A DNA stretch of 64,000 nt from Actinomycetota bacterium (GTDB taxonomy: Bacteria; Actinomycetota; Actinomycetes; Nanopelagicales; Nanopelagicaceae): contig JAPLBF010000007.1 in assembly GCA_026392825.1 (NCBI GenBank), positions 52,979 to 116,978 of the forward strand, written 5' to 3'. Made by a program: the position numbers and the translations under genes. This document shows, one piece after another, positions 45,048 through 54,537 of this stretch; positions within the stretch are counted from its first letter, which is position 1, and every line of letters starts with the position of its first letter. The notes below the pieces were generated by a model, which was given only the letters and a program-made list of their open reading frames with translations, ran no database searches and had not been told where the DNA came from.

Positions 45048-45812
45048 ATGAAAAAGTGGGCGCTAGTTACGGGTGCATCATCCGGAATCGGTGAAAGTTT
45101 TACGAGACTACTTGCCGCCGAAGGTTTCAATCTGGTTTTGGTCGCGCGTGATGAAGTTAGGCTGAACGAACGCGCAGCCGGATTAAAAGAAAAATACGGT
45201 GCAGATTCCATTGTGCTTGTTGCAGATTTAGCAACTGAATCGGGCTGTTCCGAAGTTGAAGAGTTCATTGCAGGCAATGACGTGGAAGTCTTGATCAACA
45301 ACGCCGGCTTCGGAATCAATAAACCTTTCACAATGAGTGACTTGGCTAAAGAAGAAGAGGTTTTAAAAGTATTAGTTCGCACCCCAATGAGGCTGATGCA
45401 CGTTGCACTTCCGAAGATGAAGGAGCGTAACTCTGGAGTAGTCATAAACGTTTCCTCTGTTGCTAGCTACATTGCGGGCGGTGCCTACAGCGCTTCAAAG
45501 TCTTATTTGACGGTCTTATCTGAATCTCTGCATACTGAACTTTCTGCAACAAATATAAAAATTTCTGCGCTCTCTCCTGGTTTTACTCGAACGGAATTTC
45601 ATCAACGTGGTCGCATGAAGATGGCCGGCCTTCCAGAATTTATGTGGCTAAATTCCGATGTTTTAGTTGCAAAGGCTTGGAAAGATGCCCTCGCAGGTAA
45701 ACCAGTATCCATACCTGGGTGGCAGTACAAACTATTAGTTGGAATTATTTCTCTTATGCCTAGGGCGTTGGTTAGGCGCGTAGGGATGAACCTACGAGTT
45801 AAGCAGAGATAA
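45048..45812 (+). CDS. Short-chain dehydrogenase/reductase
   Basis: A 254-residue classical SDR. It has the cofactor loop VTGASSGIGESF, NNAGFG (as LINNAGFGINK), the catalytic Ser in NVSSVASYIAGG and the YxxxK pair in YSASKSY. The ATG at 45048 with CGGAGGCG upstream is taken as start; the longer frame to 44958 runs through the end of choD. The substrate is unknown, but the tight link to the ChoD-like gene suggests oxidation or reduction of the same alcohol/ketone (inference). Confidence 0.92.
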   Translation: MKKWALVTGASSGIGESFTRLLAAEGFNLVLVARDEVRLNERAAGLKEKYGADSIVLVADLATESGCSEVEEFIAGNDVEVLINNAGFGINKPFTMSDLAKEEEVLKVLVRTPMRLMHVALPKMKERNSGVVINVSSVASYIAGGAYSASKSYLTVLSESLHTELSATNIKISALSPGFTRTEFHQRGRMKMAGLPEFMWLNSDVLVAKAWKDALAGKPVSIPGWQYKLLVGIISLMPRALVRRVGMNLRVKQR

Positions 45813-45893
45813 TTCACACGATTTTCTCTGCTTGCCTGCTTAATATGGGTCACGCGGTTGGCTAATATGAGCCCATCATCAATGGAGGTTTTT

Positions 45894-46517
45894 ATGTTTC
45901 GCAAGGTTCTCGTAGTACTCGGTGCTGTAGCTCTAGTTGCTGCCTCAACCACCGCCGTGCCAGCAACCGCTGCGACCAAGATCAGCAATGGCGTCTCATG
46001 CAAGAAAGCAGGCGCAACAACAAAAGTGGGCACTACTTCATTTAGATGCGCCAAAAATCCATTGGTAAAGAACTCTAAATTGACTTGGTTATCTTTTGAC
46101 TGCTTAAGCATTTCTAGTACTTATAACAAAGCTGTAGCAAACTTGCCAAAGGTTAAGGCAGTTACTGATTCGACTATCGCTAAATTAGATGCTGACATTG
46201 TGAAGCAAGCTGCACAAGTGGAAAAGGCAAATAAACTAATTCCTGAGTACCAGGCAAAAATTGACACTATTACCGCACAACTTTTAGTTTTGAAGGCAGA
46301 TACCGCCAACTTAACAAAGAATAAGAAAACAATTGATGCCTTCACTTCGGCAGTTCGCAATTATGAAATTGCGATCAGGGGTTTCACAACTGTTGGCAAG
46401 CAGAATGAGCGAAGTAAAAAAGCTAGGGTTGCAGCGCTTGCTCAATACACCAATTCACAAGCTGAAATTGCAACTAGCCTTGATTTGGCTAAGCTGATCT
46501 GCAAAAAAGGACTTTAA
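45894..46517 (+). CDS. Secreted coiled-coil protein with an N-terminal Cys motif
   Basis: A 207-residue exported protein, family not recognised. The signal peptide MFRKVLVVLGAVALVAASTTAVPATAA is followed by a short Cys module (GVSCKKAGATTKVGTTSFRCAKNP...KLTWLSFDCL) and a long helical region (about residues 70-170) with heptad-like Lys/Ala/Asp pattern. The ATG at 45894 with TGGAGG upstream is chosen over upstream in-frame ATGs. The Cys module (C-K-K-x-G...T-x-x-x-x-C) recalls the Cys/Lys tag in the 3.6-9.5 kb cluster, though it is N-terminal and not the same sequence. Confidence 0.7.
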   Translation: MFRKVLVVLGAVALVAASTTAVPATAATKISNGVSCKKAGATTKVGTTSFRCAKNPLVKNSKLTWLSFDCLSISSTYNKAVANLPKVKAVTDSTIAKLDADIVKQAAQVEKANKLIPEYQAKIDTITAQLLVLKADTANLTKNKKTIDAFTSAVRNYEIAIRGFTTVGKQNERSKKARVAALAQYTNSQAEIATSLDLAKLICKKGL

Positions 46518-46568
46518 ATCTACCGATCACTTAGGTTTCCCCTATTAATTTGTGACGTAGCATTCCTT

Positions 46569-46574
46569 TAACTT
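46569..46574 (+). promoter_or_regulatory. Candidate -10 box of a leaderless GGDEF transcript
   Basis: TAACTT (TANNNT) is followed by exactly 6 nt and then GTG at 46581, which is in frame with the diguanylate cyclase; this supports that start over the TTG at 46575. Confidence 0.4.
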
Positions 46575-46580
46575 TTGAGG

Positions 46581-47948
46581 GTGGTAATTCACCGAATCTC
46601 TAAGTGGCTGCCCGCAATCTTATTGCTTGCACATATTCTGCTTCGAACATTTCTCTCTGAACCATCTATAGCGAAAGATTTACTTTTCTATAATGCAATA
46701 GTTCTATCTGTTGTAATCGGACTCTTTCAGGCACCACTTCACAACGATCCGCTGGCGGTCGCATTTTTATCACTTGCAACAGCATCTTGGGGAATCGGTT
46801 CAATTGCCTCTAGCTTGAGTCAATTTCTTAACTTTAGCGATCACGAGCAATTGGTTTCTAGCGTTGCCTACTCAGCTTTCTACCCCTTCGCCTTTATCGC
46901 AATCCCCCGAGCAATAGGCAGAGCAAAACGAATGCGATCAGTTGAACTATTGGACTCTGCGATTTTTGGTTTGGGTTTCACCTCAATTATCGCTGCGCTA
47001 TTGCTTAAGCAATTAGTAGGGGTTTCGGGTTTGGGATATTTCTTCTCGGTCCTATTCTCTATCTGCGATATTGCGCTATTGGTGATAATTCTTTCCAGTG
47101 CTGCGCGCTCCAAAATTTCATCACGGTTAATTCTGATAATCACCGGAGTCCTTGCCTTTACCTTGACTGATTTTTACTACCTGTGGACTCAGATAGAAGG
47201 AACTTACAGATTTGGGCAAATAAGTGATGAAGGTTGGTTAATCGGGCTTGTTTTGATTTCGCTATCTTTTTGGTATTTGCCAAATGAAAGTAAATCGGAA
47301 GGAAAAATCCATCCCGCGTTGATTGCAATTTCTATATTCATTAGTCCTGCGCTCTTATCCGCAATTGCCATTCGTCCCGAGTATTTTCCTTCTTACGTAG
47401 TTCTTCCCACAATTGCTACGCTCTTGCTGGCATTTATCAGAATGACTTTGGTTATCCGACAGGCCAATAATTTGGGAGAAGAGAAAGTTCTGGCTCGCAC
47501 CGATGAGCTAACTGGCCTACCTAATCGACGTAGATTAATCGCTGAACTATCAACCTTTAATGAAGTAGAAGGGGCTTTACTTCTCTTGGATCTAGATGGG
47601 TTTAAGCCAGTCAATGACAGTTATGGGCATGAAATGGGAGATCGCATATTGCGACAGGTGGCGCAACGCTTCAGTCGTTCTCTTCCGAGCGGCGCGATCT
47701 TGGCCAGGTTGGGTGGCGATGAGTTTGGAGTAATTGCCGCAGGAAGTGATGATGCAACTTTGGAGTTAGCGAGTGCACTGAAAGCGACGTTGAGTTATCC
47801 ATTTATCATTAACGGAAAATCCATATCCATTGGCGTAAGTATCGGACATGTTCGCAATGATGGAAAAGGAGATTTATTACATCGAGCCGATTTAGCAATG
47901 TATGAAGCAAAGCGCACTAGCGCGGAAGCGCGGGCTTATCTGCCTTAA
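46581..47948 (+). CDS. Membrane diguanylate cyclase (GGDEF)
   Basis: A 455-residue protein with an N-terminal membrane region of roughly eight helices (about residues 10-290) and a C-terminal GGDEF domain. The domain starts at ARTDELTGLPNRRRLIAEL and has LLDLDGFKPVNDSYGHEMGDRILR and the intact active site RLGGDEFGV, then ISIGVSIG and LLHRADLAMYEAKR. It should make cyclic di-GMP in response to a membrane-sensed cue. No RxxD inhibitory site is obvious at the usual place before the GGDEF loop. No EAL domain is fused, and no c-di-GMP partner is seen in the window. Its 3' end overlaps the photolyase by 32 nt (convergent). Confidence 0.87.
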   Translation: MVIHRISKWLPAILLLAHILLRTFLSEPSIAKDLLFYNAIVLSVVIGLFQAPLHNDPLAVAFLSLATASWGIGSIASSLSQFLNFSDHEQLVSSVAYSAFYPFAFIAIPRAIGRAKRMRSVELLDSAIFGLGFTSIIAALLLKQLVGVSGLGYFFSVLFSICDIALLVIILSSAARSKISSRLILIITGVLAFTLTDFYYLWTQIEGTYRFGQISDEGWLIGLVLISLSFWYLPNESKSEGKIHPALIAISIFISPALLSAIAIRPEYFPSYVVLPTIATLLLAFIRMTLVIRQANNLGEEKVLARTDELTGLPNRRRLIAELSTFNEVEGALLLLDLDGFKPVNDSYGHEMGDRILRQVAQRFSRSLPSGAILARLGGDEFGVIAAGSDDATLELASALKATLSYPFIINGKSISIGVSIGHVRNDGKGDLLHRADLAMYEAKRTSAEARAYLP

Positions 47949-49284
47949 TTTCTTGCAGCCGCGCTAACGATTCCAATCTTTCAAGTGCGTGATCGACAAT
48001 GCGTTCGCAATATCCTTTGGAATAGCCATCTAAATATAACCAAGGCTCGTGAATTTCATTAGCCGACAAATGAGCGAGCTCGGGCACGTATTTGCGGATG
48101 TAATCACCCTGTTCATCAAAACGTTTTCCCTGTTCAATGGGATTAAAGACTCGGTAATACGGAGATGCATCTGTGCCAGTTCCAGCAGTCCATTGCCAGC
48201 CGTGCGCATTCGATGCGACGTCGTAATCAACTAAATGCTCGGCAAAGAAGCGTTCACCTAACTGCCATTCCAGGTGCAAATCCTTTACTAGAAATGAGGC
48301 CACAACCATTCGCGTGCGATTGTGCATCCAGCCTTCAACAATTAACTGGCGCATTGCAGCATCCACAAATGGGTACCCCGTTTTACCTTCGCACCAGGCT
48401 TGGAACTGTGCGCCAGGCTTGTCGTATCTCATCTCGCTAAAGCGGGGTGCGTAATACTCGGTATCGGTATTTGGATTGTTGAAGAGAACATCAGCATAAA
48501 ACTCGCGCCAAGCAATCTCTTTTCGGAAAGTATCGTGGGCTTTACTTTCCCCGAGTTTTGCCAAGAGAGTTCGTGGATGAATTTCACCAAACTTTAGATA
48601 TGTACTCAGCTTTGAAGTTCCATCAATACCTGCAAAGTTTCTATTCTCGTCGTAGTTATCTAAGCCACTCTTTGTAAAAGCTTTAAATCTTGCAAGCGCA
48701 GCTTCTTCACCGGCTTGGATAACCTGCACATTTGTAGGCATCGGAAAGTCAGGAAAGGCGCGATATTTATCTGGTGGCGTTGGAGCATTTATCTTGCTTG
48801 GTGTTTTCGCCGGTGCGCGCCATCCGTGCTTTAACCAAGCGCGATAGAACGGTGTGTAGACCCGATATGGCGTTGCATCGCTCTCTTTAATGACGCGACC
48901 TGGCTTAACTGCGTAAGGACTTCCGGTTCTAATCAGATTTATACCGGCAGATTCAACGCGAGCATCTCGCGCTGCTCCATATCTTTCGTATTCATCTGAA
49001 ATATGAACTTCGCTAACGTTGTAAAGATCGATTAGCTCTTTAAGAATTTCAACTTGATCGCCTTCAATAATATGTAACTTATTTCCAAGAGAGTCATCAA
49101 GTAATCGTAAAGATTGGCCCATATACGCCAGAAGTTTTTCGCCGGCGTCATCGATTTGGGATTTGTCTAGAATGAATAGCGGAATAACTTCATCCGAAGA
49201 TTCGATCGCCGCCAAGAGCGCAGGGTTATCGCCGATACGGAGATCTCTGCGAAACCACATTATGTTTCGGCGCGGAGCAGACAT
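47917..49284 (-). CDS. phrB: Deoxyribodipyrimidine photolyase (CPD photolyase, class I)
   Basis: A 455-residue light-dependent DNA repair enzyme using FAD. N-terminal antenna domain: NIMWFRRDLRIGDNPALLAAI. FAD-binding C-terminal part: TYLKFGEIHPRTL, FRKEIAWREFYADVLF, KTGYPFVDAAMRQLIVEGWMHNRTRMVVASFLVKDLHLEWQLGERFFAEHLVDYDVASNAHGWQWTAGTGTDASPYYRVFNP, with the Trp residues of the electron-transfer chain. The antenna chromophore cannot be told. It fits a surface-water, light-exposed life. Only 17 nt separate its start from the divergent esterase. Confidence 0.93.
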   Translation of the reverse strand: MSAPRRNIMWFRRDLRIGDNPALLAAIESSDEVIPLFILDKSQIDDAGEKLLAYMGQSLRLLDDSLGNKLHIIEGDQVEILKELIDLYNVSEVHISDEYERYGAARDARVESAGINLIRTGSPYAVKPGRVIKESDATPYRVYTPFYRAWLKHGWRAPAKTPSKINAPTPPDKYRAFPDFPMPTNVQVIQAGEEAALARFKAFTKSGLDNYDENRNFAGIDGTSKLSTYLKFGEIHPRTLLAKLGESKAHDTFRKEIAWREFYADVLFNNPNTDTEYYAPRFSEMRYDKPGAQFQAWCEGKTGYPFVDAAMRQLIVEGWMHNRTRMVVASFLVKDLHLEWQLGERFFAEHLVDYDVASNAHGWQWTAGTGTDASPYYRVFNPIEQGKRFDEQGDYIRKYVPELAHLSANEIHEPWLYLDGYSKGYCERIVDHALERLESLARLQEIKADKPALPR

Positions 49285-49289
49285 TGCAC

Positions 49290-49296
49290 TATTGTC
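49290..49296. promoter_or_regulatory. Overlapping divergent -10 boxes for phrB and the esterase
   Basis: On the plus strand TATTGT (49290-49295) is 6 nt before the esterase ATG; on the minus strand GACAAT (49291-49296) is 6 nt before the phrB ATG. Both genes lack a ribosome binding site, so both could be leaderless from nearly the same bases. Confidence 0.4.
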
Positions 49297-49301
49297 GCAC
49301 T

Positions 49302-50126
49302 ATGGAGTTGGTTAAGAGATATCAGATTCGCGGGGTGCCAGGTGAGGTCTCACGCTTTGATTTCGACGGTCGGACCGTTGAATTGTGGGCACCTCAGGAG
49401 CCGAGCAGCCACCTACTTATTGCGCACGATGGCCAAAATGTCTTTGATGGCAAGACTTCAACTTTTCACGGCAAGACCTGGGAGATGGCGCAACACGCTT
49501 TTAAAGTCAGCCACGAGTTTGGAATTACTCCCCCAGTAATCATTGCAGTTTGGCACGGTTCTACAAAAGCCGATCCGATGGGCCGAGCAAAAGATTTATC
49601 ACCGCAGCGGTATTTCCAAGAGGATGTACCTGTAAACCTGCCTAACATTTCTAAGGAAGATTTACTTCAATTGCGTGGGGATCAATACCTAGAAAGTATA
49701 TTCGCTAGTTTTATTCCTCAAATACTTAAATCGCTGCAATTGGAAATTCCTGCAGATAACACAGCGCTAATTGGCTCCAGTATGGGTGGTCTTTCAACGC
49801 TTTACGCTGCACATAAACACCCAGATAAATTCAAAACTGCACTTTCGCTTTCTCCTCATTGGATTATCGGTGGTGATGCACTGGTTCACAGAACTGTCGC
49901 AGAACTACCGAAACCGGGCAGCCATAAAATTTGGATGAGCCGCGGAACAAAAGCTCTAGATGCACAATACGAGCCATTCCAAGATTTGGCGGATGAGTTG
50001 ATGCTGCAAAAGGGATATCGCAAAGACATTGATTTCATCAGCAAGGTATATAAGAAGACCGGACATAATGAAGCATCTTGGGCAAGTTACTTAGATCAAC
50101 CGTTACGTTTCTGGCTAAAGGGCTAG
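49302..50126 (+). CDS. Esterase-D-type alpha/beta hydrolase (putative esterase, PF00756-like)
   Basis: A 274-residue alpha/beta hydrolase. The nucleophile elbow is GSSMGGLSTLYAAHKHPDKF, with LLIAHDGQNVFDGKTSTFHGKTWE and PPVIIAVWHGSTKADPMGRAKDL as conserved upstream blocks; the catalytic His is probably in KKTGHNEASWASYL. This resembles enterochelin-esterase-like and phage-Ig-associated esterases of the family. No signal peptide, so cytosolic. The ATG at 49302 is chosen because the upstream in-frame codon at 49284 would overlap the start of phrB. Its 3' end overlaps the amylase gene by 4 nt. Confidence 0.82.
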   Translation: MELVKRYQIRGVPGEVSRFDFDGRTVELWAPQEPSSHLLIAHDGQNVFDGKTSTFHGKTWEMAQHAFKVSHEFGITPPVIIAVWHGSTKADPMGRAKDLSPQRYFQEDVPVNLPNISKEDLLQLRGDQYLESIFASFIPQILKSLQLEIPADNTALIGSSMGGLSTLYAAHKHPDKFKTALSLSPHWIIGGDALVHRTVAELPKPGSHKIWMSRGTKALDAQYEPFQDLADELMLQKGYRKDIDFISKVYKKTGHNEASWASYLDQPLRFWLKG

Positions 50127-52096
50127 ATTTTTACTTTTACTATTTTAGAGAGCAACACTTTCTTATTTGCATCAACGGTTGCAGCTACCACTTCGACAGT
50201 ACTTCCCTTTTTGAAATCTTCCGGGTGTAGATAAACTCGATAGAGGCCGCCTGTGGTGGCATCGCTAGCAAATGTTCGTCGATCAGCGGTGCCAATAGTT
50301 TTCCATTTTCCGCCTTTAACCCTGACGCTAAAGGTAACTTCAGCGTATTTAGCACCTGAAACCTGGGCTGATACCTCACTCCAGCCAGAAGGTAGCGAGG
50401 TCTGCTTTATCTTGGGGGTCGAAATTTTCATCACTCCAGCGTTAACAACTGGCGCTTTCGCTTTAGTAACACAGTAATTTCGTTGGGTGATCGCTAGCGC
50501 AATCTTGCTATCGCTAGTAATTGTGCAGCTTCCAGATAAGAGCTCCCATTCTCCCTTGAGAGAACCAACGTTGAACTGGGCTTGTGCCGGAGTATCGGAA
50601 CCGTTTAAGGCAACAACATATTCAGCTCCGTTTAGAAAACGCGTTACAACGAAGAGTCCATTCTTTGCGTATCGGACTTCTTGGGTTCCATTACGCAGGG
50701 CTGGATTAGCGGCGATTACTTTCTGGAGTTCAGAAATTTGATCTTCCAGCGGATTTTTTACATCGAAAGCACTTGCACTCTTTATTGGAGTAGATCCAAT
50801 GCGAACTTCATTCTGCCAATCAACTACTTGGGTGGCAAACATATCTTGCCGTGCTTTCTTATCTCCCCCATAGCCTGTCATTCCTTTTTCATCTCCGTAG
50901 TAAAGAACTGGACCACCACGAAGTAAGAAAAGTGAAGCATTTGCGAGTTTAGCTCGCTCAAGTAAAGTTTGGTTCTCTCCAGCCGAAACCGCATTAGTTA
51001 AGAAATATCCAATGCGTCCCATATCGTGATTTCCAAGAAAAGTAGCAAGCCCATAGGCGTTGGTTGTGGGCGTTGTGTAAAGATCGTCTCGGTTAAATAG
51101 TTCGGCTAAAGCTTCCGCAGCGACACCGAATTGCACAAAACTCTTTACCTGTTTTTGAAAATCAAAGTCCAAGACACTGGGAACTTCTCCTCCTGCCACG
51201 TATACGGAGAGAGATTGCGCATCTGTATCAGATGATTCACCAAAAATAGGAAAGTCTTTCTTGCCTGCCGCAAGCGCCACCGCTTGAATCTTTGGAATAA
51301 ATACTTTCCAGAACTCGGGATTTACGTGTTTAAAGGTATCAATTCTCATGCCGTCGATATCAAATTTGGTAATCCAGTTAGACCAGACATAAATCCAACC
51401 GCTTATCACTTTCGGATTCTCGGTCTCTAAATCATCGAGACCAAAGAAATCACCATCTAAAACTGAATTGCCTATTCTCGGATTGTTTCCAAGATTGTGA
51501 TAGTTGCTAATTAAATTGAGCCATTCCGGTTTCTTTATATTTGCTTCAGCCGCGTTTACTTGTGGTCTTCCGTTGCTGTCGTAGTAAATAACATCTGCGG
51601 TGTGATTAACCACGACATCTATGATCACCTTCATATTTAATTTATGGGCTTGCGACACTAGCTCTTTAAAATCTGCTTCGCTACCCAAGTGCGGATCGAC
51701 AGTTGTGAAATCAATTCCCCAATAGCCGTGATATGCAGATGAATTTCCTTGCACAGATTTTTGAACTACGGGTGGTGTGATCCAGAGCGATGTAAAGCCC
51801 ATTGACTTGATGTAATCCAAACGCTTAGTAATGCCCCTAAAGTCACCACCGTGCCACCAACCAATATCATCTGGTAGATATCCGCTAACTGAAATAGATT
51901 TATCGGTGCCGCCGTAATCATTACTTGTATCGCCATTTTCAAAGCGGTCAGTCATTACGAAGTAGACCGACTCATCGCTCTGTGGTCCGCGAACCATCGG
52001 CTTGATAAATTCAGATTTAACTTCTGCGTATGAGTTTAAAGCAGTTGCCAAAACTAAAGAGATTGTTATGGCGGTGAAAAGACTTACTTTTTTCAA
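50123..52096 (-). CDS. Secreted alpha-amylase family protein (GH13)
   Basis: A 657-residue exported glycoside hydrolase. After a signal peptide (MKKVSLFTAITISLVLATALNSYA) comes the GH13 barrel: YFVMTDRFENGDTSND, VVNHTAD, the nucleophile Asp in IDGMRIDTFKHV, the acid Glu in IFGESSD and FLGNHDMGRI. A GH13 C-terminal beta domain follows, then a last domain of about 100 residues (SGWSEVSAQVSGAKYAEVTF...). It should cut starch-like glucans outside the membrane and feed the adjacent importer. The gene starts 1 nt after malG in the same operon. Confidence 0.92.
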   Translation of the reverse strand: MKKVSLFTAITISLVLATALNSYAEVKSEFIKPMVRGPQSDESVYFVMTDRFENGDTSNDYGGTDKSISVSGYLPDDIGWWHGGDFRGITKRLDYIKSMGFTSLWITPPVVQKSVQGNSSAYHGYWGIDFTTVDPHLGSEADFKELVSQAHKLNMKVIIDVVVNHTADVIYYDSNGRPQVNAAEANIKKPEWLNLISNYHNLGNNPRIGNSVLDGDFFGLDDLETENPKVISGWIYVWSNWITKFDIDGMRIDTFKHVNPEFWKVFIPKIQAVALAAGKKDFPIFGESSDTDAQSLSVYVAGGEVPSVLDFDFQKQVKSFVQFGVAAEALAELFNRDDLYTTPTTNAYGLATFLGNHDMGRIGYFLTNAVSAGENQTLLERAKLANASLFLLRGGPVLYYGDEKGMTGYGGDKKARQDMFATQVVDWQNEVRIGSTPIKSASAFDVKNPLEDQISELQKVIAANPALRNGTQEVRYAKNGLFVVTRFLNGAEYVVALNGSDTPAQAQFNVGSLKGEWELLSGSCTITSDSKIALAITQRNYCVTKAKAPVVNAGVMKISTPKIKQTSLPSGWSEVSAQVSGAKYAEVTFSVRVKGGKWKTIGTADRRTFASDATTGGLYRVYLHPEDFKKGSTVEVVAATVDANKKVLLSKIVKVKI

Positions 52097-52097
52097 C

Positions 52098-52952
52098 TTA
52101 ACCCTTCGTCGCGCCTGCAGTTAAGCCGCCGATAATGAAGCGTTGCATTGATAAGAAGATAGTCACCAGAGGAATTGAAGCGATAATTGATCCCGCGGCA
52201 AAAGGTCCCCAAGTCGCCTCGAATTGACCTCCCACAAATTGTTGAAGACCTACTGCAACGGTTCGGTTCTCTACATCTTGCAAGAAGAGGGAAGCTAGAA
52301 CGAACTCATTAAATGTTCCGATAAATGAAAGAACGGCAATTACCGCTAATACCGGTGCTGCAAGCGGAAGAAAGATCAACCAGAAGACTTGTGGAACTGA
52401 TGCACCATCTAGACGCGCTGATTCATCGAGCTCAAGCGGAATCGAGTCGAGGAATCCCTTCAGAAGCCAAACGTTAACGCCAAGTGCACCACCGATGTAG
52501 ATCAAGTAAAGACCCCAGATGCTGCCCAGTCCAAATGTTGGCGCAACTAAGAAGACTTGTTCCATCATTACATAGATTGCGGAGAGTGAAAGGAAACTTG
52601 GAAAGACTTGAATTAAGAGTAGGGCTTTTAGGCCAACTTTACGTCCCTTAAATCGCAAGCGACTAAAGGCGAAGGCTGCCGCTGCACCAATGGCCACGGA
52701 TGTTACTGCGGTTGCAGTTGCGATAATTAATGAGTTCTTCATCCATGCCCAATAAGGAATTAGCGGGTCAGTAAACAACATTATGTAATTATCAAATGAA
52801 AACTTCACTGGAAGTAAAGAGCTAGAAGAAATTCCACCGGTCGGATCAAAGGAGGTAACGATTACGACATAAATCGGAAAAGCAGTGAACAGCACCAGAG
52901 AAATGGCGAGAGCGTGCTTCCAAACATTATTCGTTCCTGGTTTTTTACTCAT
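52098..52952 (-). CDS. malG: Maltose/maltodextrin ABC transporter permease MalG
   Basis: A 284-residue inner-membrane permease with six helices, partner of MalF. The EAA loop that docks the ATPase is LDESARLDGASVPQVFWLIFLPLAAPVLAV; SRLRFKGRKVGLKALLLIQVFPSFLSL is the conserved block before it. The C-terminus ends AGATKG. It overlaps malF by 4 nt and precedes the amylase gene. No ATPase gene lies in the operon, so a shared MsmX/MsiK-type protein encoded elsewhere probably powers it (inference). Confidence 0.93.
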   Translation of the reverse strand: MSKKPGTNNVWKHALAISLVLFTAFPIYVVIVTSFDPTGGISSSSLLPVKFSFDNYIMLFTDPLIPYWAWMKNSLIIATATAVTSVAIGAAAAFAFSRLRFKGRKVGLKALLLIQVFPSFLSLSAIYVMMEQVFLVAPTFGLGSIWGLYLIYIGGALGVNVWLLKGFLDSIPLELDESARLDGASVPQVFWLIFLPLAAPVLAVIAVLSFIGTFNEFVLASLFLQDVENRTVAVGLQQFVGGQFEATWGPFAAGSIIASIPLVTIFLSMQRFIIGGLTAGATKG

Positions 52953-54496
52953 AGCGTTTCCATAACCTTTGACTTTTTCAAGGTATACATAGACATAGTG
53001 CCGACAATTACAAACATAACCATAGAAATAGCGCTCGAAAGTCCTAGATCCTGGAAGTTAGATCCAAAGGCAGTCTTGTACGCATAAGAAATCAAAATGT
53101 CGGTTGCGCCTGCGACTTCGCCATCGATTGCATTCGTGGGTCCACCACCAGTTAAGAGATAAATAATATTAAAATTATTAAAATTGAAAGCAAAACTGGC
53201 TATTAATAGCGGACCAAGTATCTGCAGAAGCAGCGGCAGTTTAATTGTGTAGAAAGTCTGCTTTTCAGTCGCTCCATCAATTGATGCCGCTTCTTCAAGT
53301 TCGGCAGGAATTGACTGCAGTGCGCCGCTTCCGATTAAGTACATGTACGGGAAGCCCAACCAGAGATTTACAAGAATCACTGCAAATCGGGCAAGCCAAG
53401 GGCTATCGAACCAGTCGATGTTCAAACCCAAAAGCATATTTATCGCACCGAAATCCTTATTGAATAATCCGCGCCAAATAAGAATGCTCATGAAACTTGG
53501 AATTGCATAAGGCAAGATTAAAAAGCCGCGGTAGAACCTACGGAATTTAATTGGTCCTTGGAGTGCGAGAGCGAGTGCCATTCCGACTGCGAAGGTTGTG
53601 CCTACAGATAGGAAGGCAAAGGCTATTGTCCAGATAAATACTTTAATAAATGGGTTCCGTAACTTTTCATCTAAGAAGAGTGATTTGAAGTTATCGAAGC
53701 CCGAATAGGCTCGCCAACCCGGATCCAAGCGCGTTGTCGGATCATCTTTCGCAACGAAATTTCCATTGCCATTATCGACATAGGTAATTCCGAGTTCAGT
53801 ATTTTCTAGTTGGTCTGTGACGGGGTCATAGACGACACTTTGAATCAGTCGCGCCGCCACATTAGAACCTTGCGGCGCAGCATACGAACCATCTCCAAGT
53901 GGGAAACGAAGTGCGGTAATAACTGCATCCTCGTTGGCAAAGTCTTCGTCAGTGAGCGTCGTGATTCCATTGGCACCAGTTATATAACCGGATATATCAC
54001 GAGTTATTTCTGATTCAACGGCTGGGCGTACCCCATTTTCATCAGCATATAAAAGTTCCTTGGTCACTTGGTTCTCTAAAATTCCCGCGTACTTTCCGTT
54101 GCTGGTCTTGCCGAGCAATAGGTCATAGGCCGTTCCTTCAGCATCAGCGACGATTCCGTTATTTATGATTTCTCTGAGCGCTGCCTCTTTGCCAATTTCG
54201 TTGCCGGTTTTAAAGTTATAGGTTGACATTAAAATTGTGTAACCGGTTGGGGTGACTACGAAGATTGCGAAAAATATTAAACCTACTGAGAGAAATTTCA
54301 GAGGGATAAAGCCTTTGGTTATAAATGAATAATTTAAGAAAATTAATGCGGCGGTAACAACGCTAGCGATTACGAAGGAGCTCTTATTAATCGCAGCGGA
54401 GATTAGCCAAATTAAGGCGGCATCTGCCGCACCCAAGAAACCATATTTTAAGAAGAGGGCTAGTGGGCCACGTAATCCGACCAGCTTATAAAACAC
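52949..54496 (-). CDS. malF: Maltose/maltodextrin ABC transporter permease MalF
   Basis: A 515-residue inner-membrane permease. An N-terminal set of helices is followed by a large extracytoplasmic domain (about residues 80-265, with STYNFKTGNEIGKEAALREI), as in E. coli MalF where this P2 region contacts MalE. The core permease part then follows with the EAA loop LEEAASIDGATEKQTFYTIKLPLLLQIL and FNNFNIIYLLTGGGP. Long for a sugar permease but normal for true MalF. It comes after a strong hairpin that separates it from malE. Confidence 0.93.
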   Translation of the reverse strand: MFYKLVGLRGPLALFLKYGFLGAADAALIWLISAAINKSSFVIASVVTAALIFLNYSFITKGFIPLKFLSVGLIFFAIFVVTPTGYTILMSTYNFKTGNEIGKEAALREIINNGIVADAEGTAYDLLLGKTSNGKYAGILENQVTKELLYADENGVRPAVESEITRDISGYITGANGITTLTDEDFANEDAVITALRFPLGDGSYAAPQGSNVAARLIQSVVYDPVTDQLENTELGITYVDNGNGNFVAKDDPTTRLDPGWRAYSGFDNFKSLFLDEKLRNPFIKVFIWTIAFAFLSVGTTFAVGMALALALQGPIKFRRFYRGFLILPYAIPSFMSILIWRGLFNKDFGAINMLLGLNIDWFDSPWLARFAVILVNLWLGFPYMYLIGSGALQSIPAELEEAASIDGATEKQTFYTIKLPLLLQILGPLLIASFAFNFNNFNIIYLLTGGGPTNAIDGEVAGATDILISYAYKTAFGSNFQDLGLSSAISMVMFVIVGTMSMYTLKKSKVMETL

Positions 54497-54537
54497 TTTG
54501 CCCCCTGTTATTAATTAGTTATAACGATTAAATAGTA

